In this document: piece by piece, positions 61,701 to 64,000 of the stretch
Position numbering within the stretch: the first letter of the stretch is position 1
How the letters are laid out: every line of letters starts with the position of its first letter
Assembly: GCA_030789695.1 (NCBI GenBank)
Contig: CM061139.1
Location: 108,164,837 to 108,228,836, forward strand
From: Scilla litardierei
Lineage: Eukaryota; Streptophyta; Magnoliopsida; Asparagales; Asparagaceae
DNA length: 64,000 nt
Direction: 5' to 3'
Program-made: the position numbers and the translations under genes
The notes under the pieces: generated by a model
Told to the model about the DNA's origin: nothing
Database searches by the model: none
Seen by the model: the letters and a program-made list of their open reading frames with translations, nothing else

Positions 61701-64000
61701 TCAGCTCTTACGCAATCCTTGAGATGATAATTGTTTGTAAAACACATCTCTGGGGATCGCCTTCGTAAGCGGATCCGCTATCATCTCATGCGTAGATATG
61801 TACCTAATGTCTACCTTCTTGTTCTTATCATAGTCTTTTGCAAATTTGTAGCGGATATCAATGTGTTTGGTCTTACAATGGAATTTTGGATCTTTGACAT
61901 AGGCTATAGATGCTTGACTGTCACTGTATATTGGTACAGCACCTGTGTCACTTGCATCAATTAGATTGTCTAAGAACTTCCTAAGCCAAACAGCTTCTTG
62001 GACCGCCATGCTAAATGCTACAAATTAAGCTTCCATAGTTGAAAGTACGATGCAGGATTGCTTCTTGCTACTCCAGGATATTGCACCGGATCCGAGTAGA
62101 AAAACATGTCCTGAGGTCGATCGTCGCTCATCAAGATCACCCGCCCAATCAGCATCAGTGTAGCCTTCGAGCCTCAAGGCATCTCCTTGATAGCATAAAG
62201 CATAGTCCGCAGTCCCTTTAAGATACCGCATTATCCTCTTAACCGCTTTCCAGTGTGCTTGCCCTGGATTGGATTGGTAACGACTTACCATTCCAACGGC
62301 AAAACAAATGTCCGGTCTTGTACACATCATAGCGTACATAAGACTACCAACTGTACTGGAATATGGAACTTTTTCCATAATTTCCTTTTCTTTTTGGTTC
62401 TTTGGACACATTTTCAGACATAAATTATCGCATTTGCTTATAGGAGTATCAATGGACTTACAGTCCTGCATATTAAAACGTTCTAGAACCTTCTTTATAT
62501 AAGTCTCTTGTGAAAGAGAAAGAAGTTTCTTAGAACGACTCCTTGAAATCTTAACTCCAAGGATATATGCGGCTTCTCCCATGTCTTTCATCTCAAATAC
62601 TGATGAAAGCCAAGCCTTGATATCCATTACAAAGCCCTTGTCATTTCCGGCTATTAAAATGTCATCTACATATAGAGACATAATAACATACTTGCTTTTG
62701 ATCCTCTTGATATATACACAGTTATCTTCATCAAGCATGATAAAATCATTTGATAAGACAACTTCTTGAAATCGTATATACCATTGCCTCGAGGATTGTT
62801 TAAGACCATATATGGACTTACGAAGTTTACAAACCTTATGTTCGTTTCCTTCTTTTACAAACACTGTTGGTTGTTCCATATAGATCTCCTCGTCCAATTC
62901 TCCATTGAGAAAAGCAGTCTTTACATCCATTTGATGTAATTCGAGGTCTAAGCAAGCTGCCAAAGCCAGAATCAAGCGATTCGAGGTAAAACGAACAACA
63001 GGTGAGAAGGTCTCTTCGTAGTCTATCCCTTCCTGTTGCGTAAAACCTTTCGCGACAAGGCGAGCTTTATATCTGTCTATAGAACCATCGGCCTTATGCT
63101 TGATCTTAAGAACCCATTTGTTCCCAATAGCTCTACGTCCTCTGGGTAAGTCAACCAAGTCCCAGACTCGGTTAATTTTCATGGATTCTAATTCCACCTT
63201 CATCGCTTCCATCCATTTGTCTTTTGCAGGGCATGATACGGCCTGTTTGAAAGTAGCAGGCTCGTCATCTTCTTGTAGTAAAGTCACAAAGGTTTGTGGG
63301 AATTCATCCTCAAATCTTAGAGGAGCTAACCTTGTACGACTACTACGTCGCATTTGAGATTCTTCAAGTCCTTGTTGACTCGAAGTTGGATCAATTCTAA
63401 TATTAGTCCCACTTGGAATGTGATTAGAATTGCTCCCACTTGGATCATTATTCATATATGGAATAGGATTCGCATCATTCGTATCATCCATTGGTGAAGG
63501 TTGAAATGTATTTTCGTCTTCACCAAGAATTCTCCCACTCGAATGAGGTAATCCTTATTGATCATAAATCTCAAATAGAGATAAGTCCTGACTTATCTCG
63601 CCCTGTCTTGGAAACTCATTTTCCAAGAAAGTAACATCCATCGACTCAAATTCAATCAGTCCTCCATTGTCTTCCTGACCAATGAAAACATAACCTTTGG
63701 AGTTTTCTGCGTATCGTATAAAGATACATTTCCTCCCCCTTGGCCCAAGTTTGCCAAACTTATGGGAGGAAATATGTGCATATGATGCACACCCCCAAGG
63801 TTTTAAAATGCTTAAGTCAGGAGACCTTTGGTTCCACAACTCATAAGGAGTGGAGCTAACTGATTTCGAGGGTATGCGGTTCAAGATGAAAGCAGCCGTC
63901 AATAATGCATCACCCCAAAAGGTGATTAGCAAGTTAGCTTGCGCCATCATTGAACGGACCATTTCCATTAAAGTCCTATTCCTCCTTTCAGCAACACCAT
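61701..64000 (-). pseudogene. Copia integrase end, RT and RNase H with two stops
   Basis: One continuous frame from the window edge to 61701, interrupted only by TAA at about 63552-63554 and TAA at about 62022-62024. Integrase end: VAERRNRTLMEMVRSMMAQA, YELWNQRSPDLSILKPWGCA. RT: GSIDRYKARLVAKGFTQQEG, LHQMDVKTAFLNGELDEEIY, YGLKQSSRQWYIRF, catalytic SLYVDDILIAGND, YILGVKISRS. RNase H: LEGYTDADWAGDLDERRSTS, ISWSSKKQSC, and after the second stop IYSDSQASIAYVKDP, KHIDIRYKFA and MIADPLTKAIPRD. The second stop lies in the EAEFVA motif (Glu to stop). Two point changes suffice to explain inactivity. Confidence 0.88.

Larger units (their letters stand above)
58917..64000 (-). mobile_element. Younger Ty1/copia element, extends beyond the window
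   Basis: Pol runs from the right window edge to 61701. The presumed 3' LTR is at about 58917-59560, preceded by the purine tract GAGTGGGAGATG (59572-59561). Between pol and this LTR are about 2.1 kb, of which 1.1 kb is a hAT-type insertion. The 5' LTR and gag lie outside the window, so the LTR boundaries are inferred from TG...CA and the purine tract only. Confidence 0.78.

Overview
This window is nuclear DNA of a flowering plant with a TE-rich genome; the lineage cannot be settled from the sequence. The evidence is a spliced plant gene with GT-AG introns, a plant-type globin pseudogene, and densely nested LTR retrotransposons, a LINE, hAT, MULE, PIF/Harbinger-type, Helitron and foldback elements. 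No rRNA, tRNA gene, CRISPR array or prokaryotic operon was seen.

Two host loci can be reconstructed by joining exons. (1) On the + strand, seven exons from 3486 to 33804 encode a 277-residue SNAPc subunit 1 (SNAP43) protein, part of the complex that recruits RNA polymerase II and III to snRNA promoters. All exon junctions keep frame. The last intron (6752-33589) is about 26.8 kb. (2) On the - strand, a class-1-like phytoglobin (non-symbiotic haemoglobin) locus runs from its ATG at 51958 to its stop at 35113. Exon 1 is cut in two by about 16.1 kb of nested transposons, and the remaining exons carry frameshifts, a lost splice acceptor and a substituted proximal-histidine position, so it is a pseudogene.

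Layout. 1-3485: upstream flank with a small Helitron. 3486-6751: SNAP43 exons 1-6. 6752-33589: giant intron, holding a hAT-like repeat (7.4-8.3 kb); a decayed copia element split by a Reina-like chromovirus (10.4-16.2 kb, 5-bp target duplication); a MULE-type element (17.4-18.5 kb); a deletion-derivative LTR element (19.1-20.8 kb); a PIF/Harbinger-type MITE (20.9-21.9 kb); a 34-bp minisatellite block (22.4-23.7 kb); two foldback elements (23.8-24.4 kb); a second small Helitron and a MITE (25.2-25.8 kb); and an L1-type LINE (25.9-31.3 kb). 33590-33804: SNAP43 last exon. 35113-51958: the split phytoglobin locus, containing a foldback-like element (35.8-36.6 kb), a copia element (36.6-51.9 kb) and, nested in the copia gag, a 10.6-kb Tekay/Del-like gypsy element with 2.9-kb LTRs. 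52.2-58.9 kb: a decayed copia element with a truncated left LTR. 58.9-64.0 kb: a younger copia element on the - strand, with only two in-frame stops in the visible pol and a 1.1-kb hAT-type element between pol and its LTR.

The transposon proteins follow the usual gag-protease-integrase-RT-RNase H (copia) or gag-protease-RT-RNase H-integrase-chromodomain (gypsy) order, and nearly all are broken. The most unusual points are the 26.8-kb intron in a basal transcription gene, the globin gene split inside its first exon, and a 73-nt GT-AG segment in the Tekay-like integrase that behaves like a phase-0 intron.
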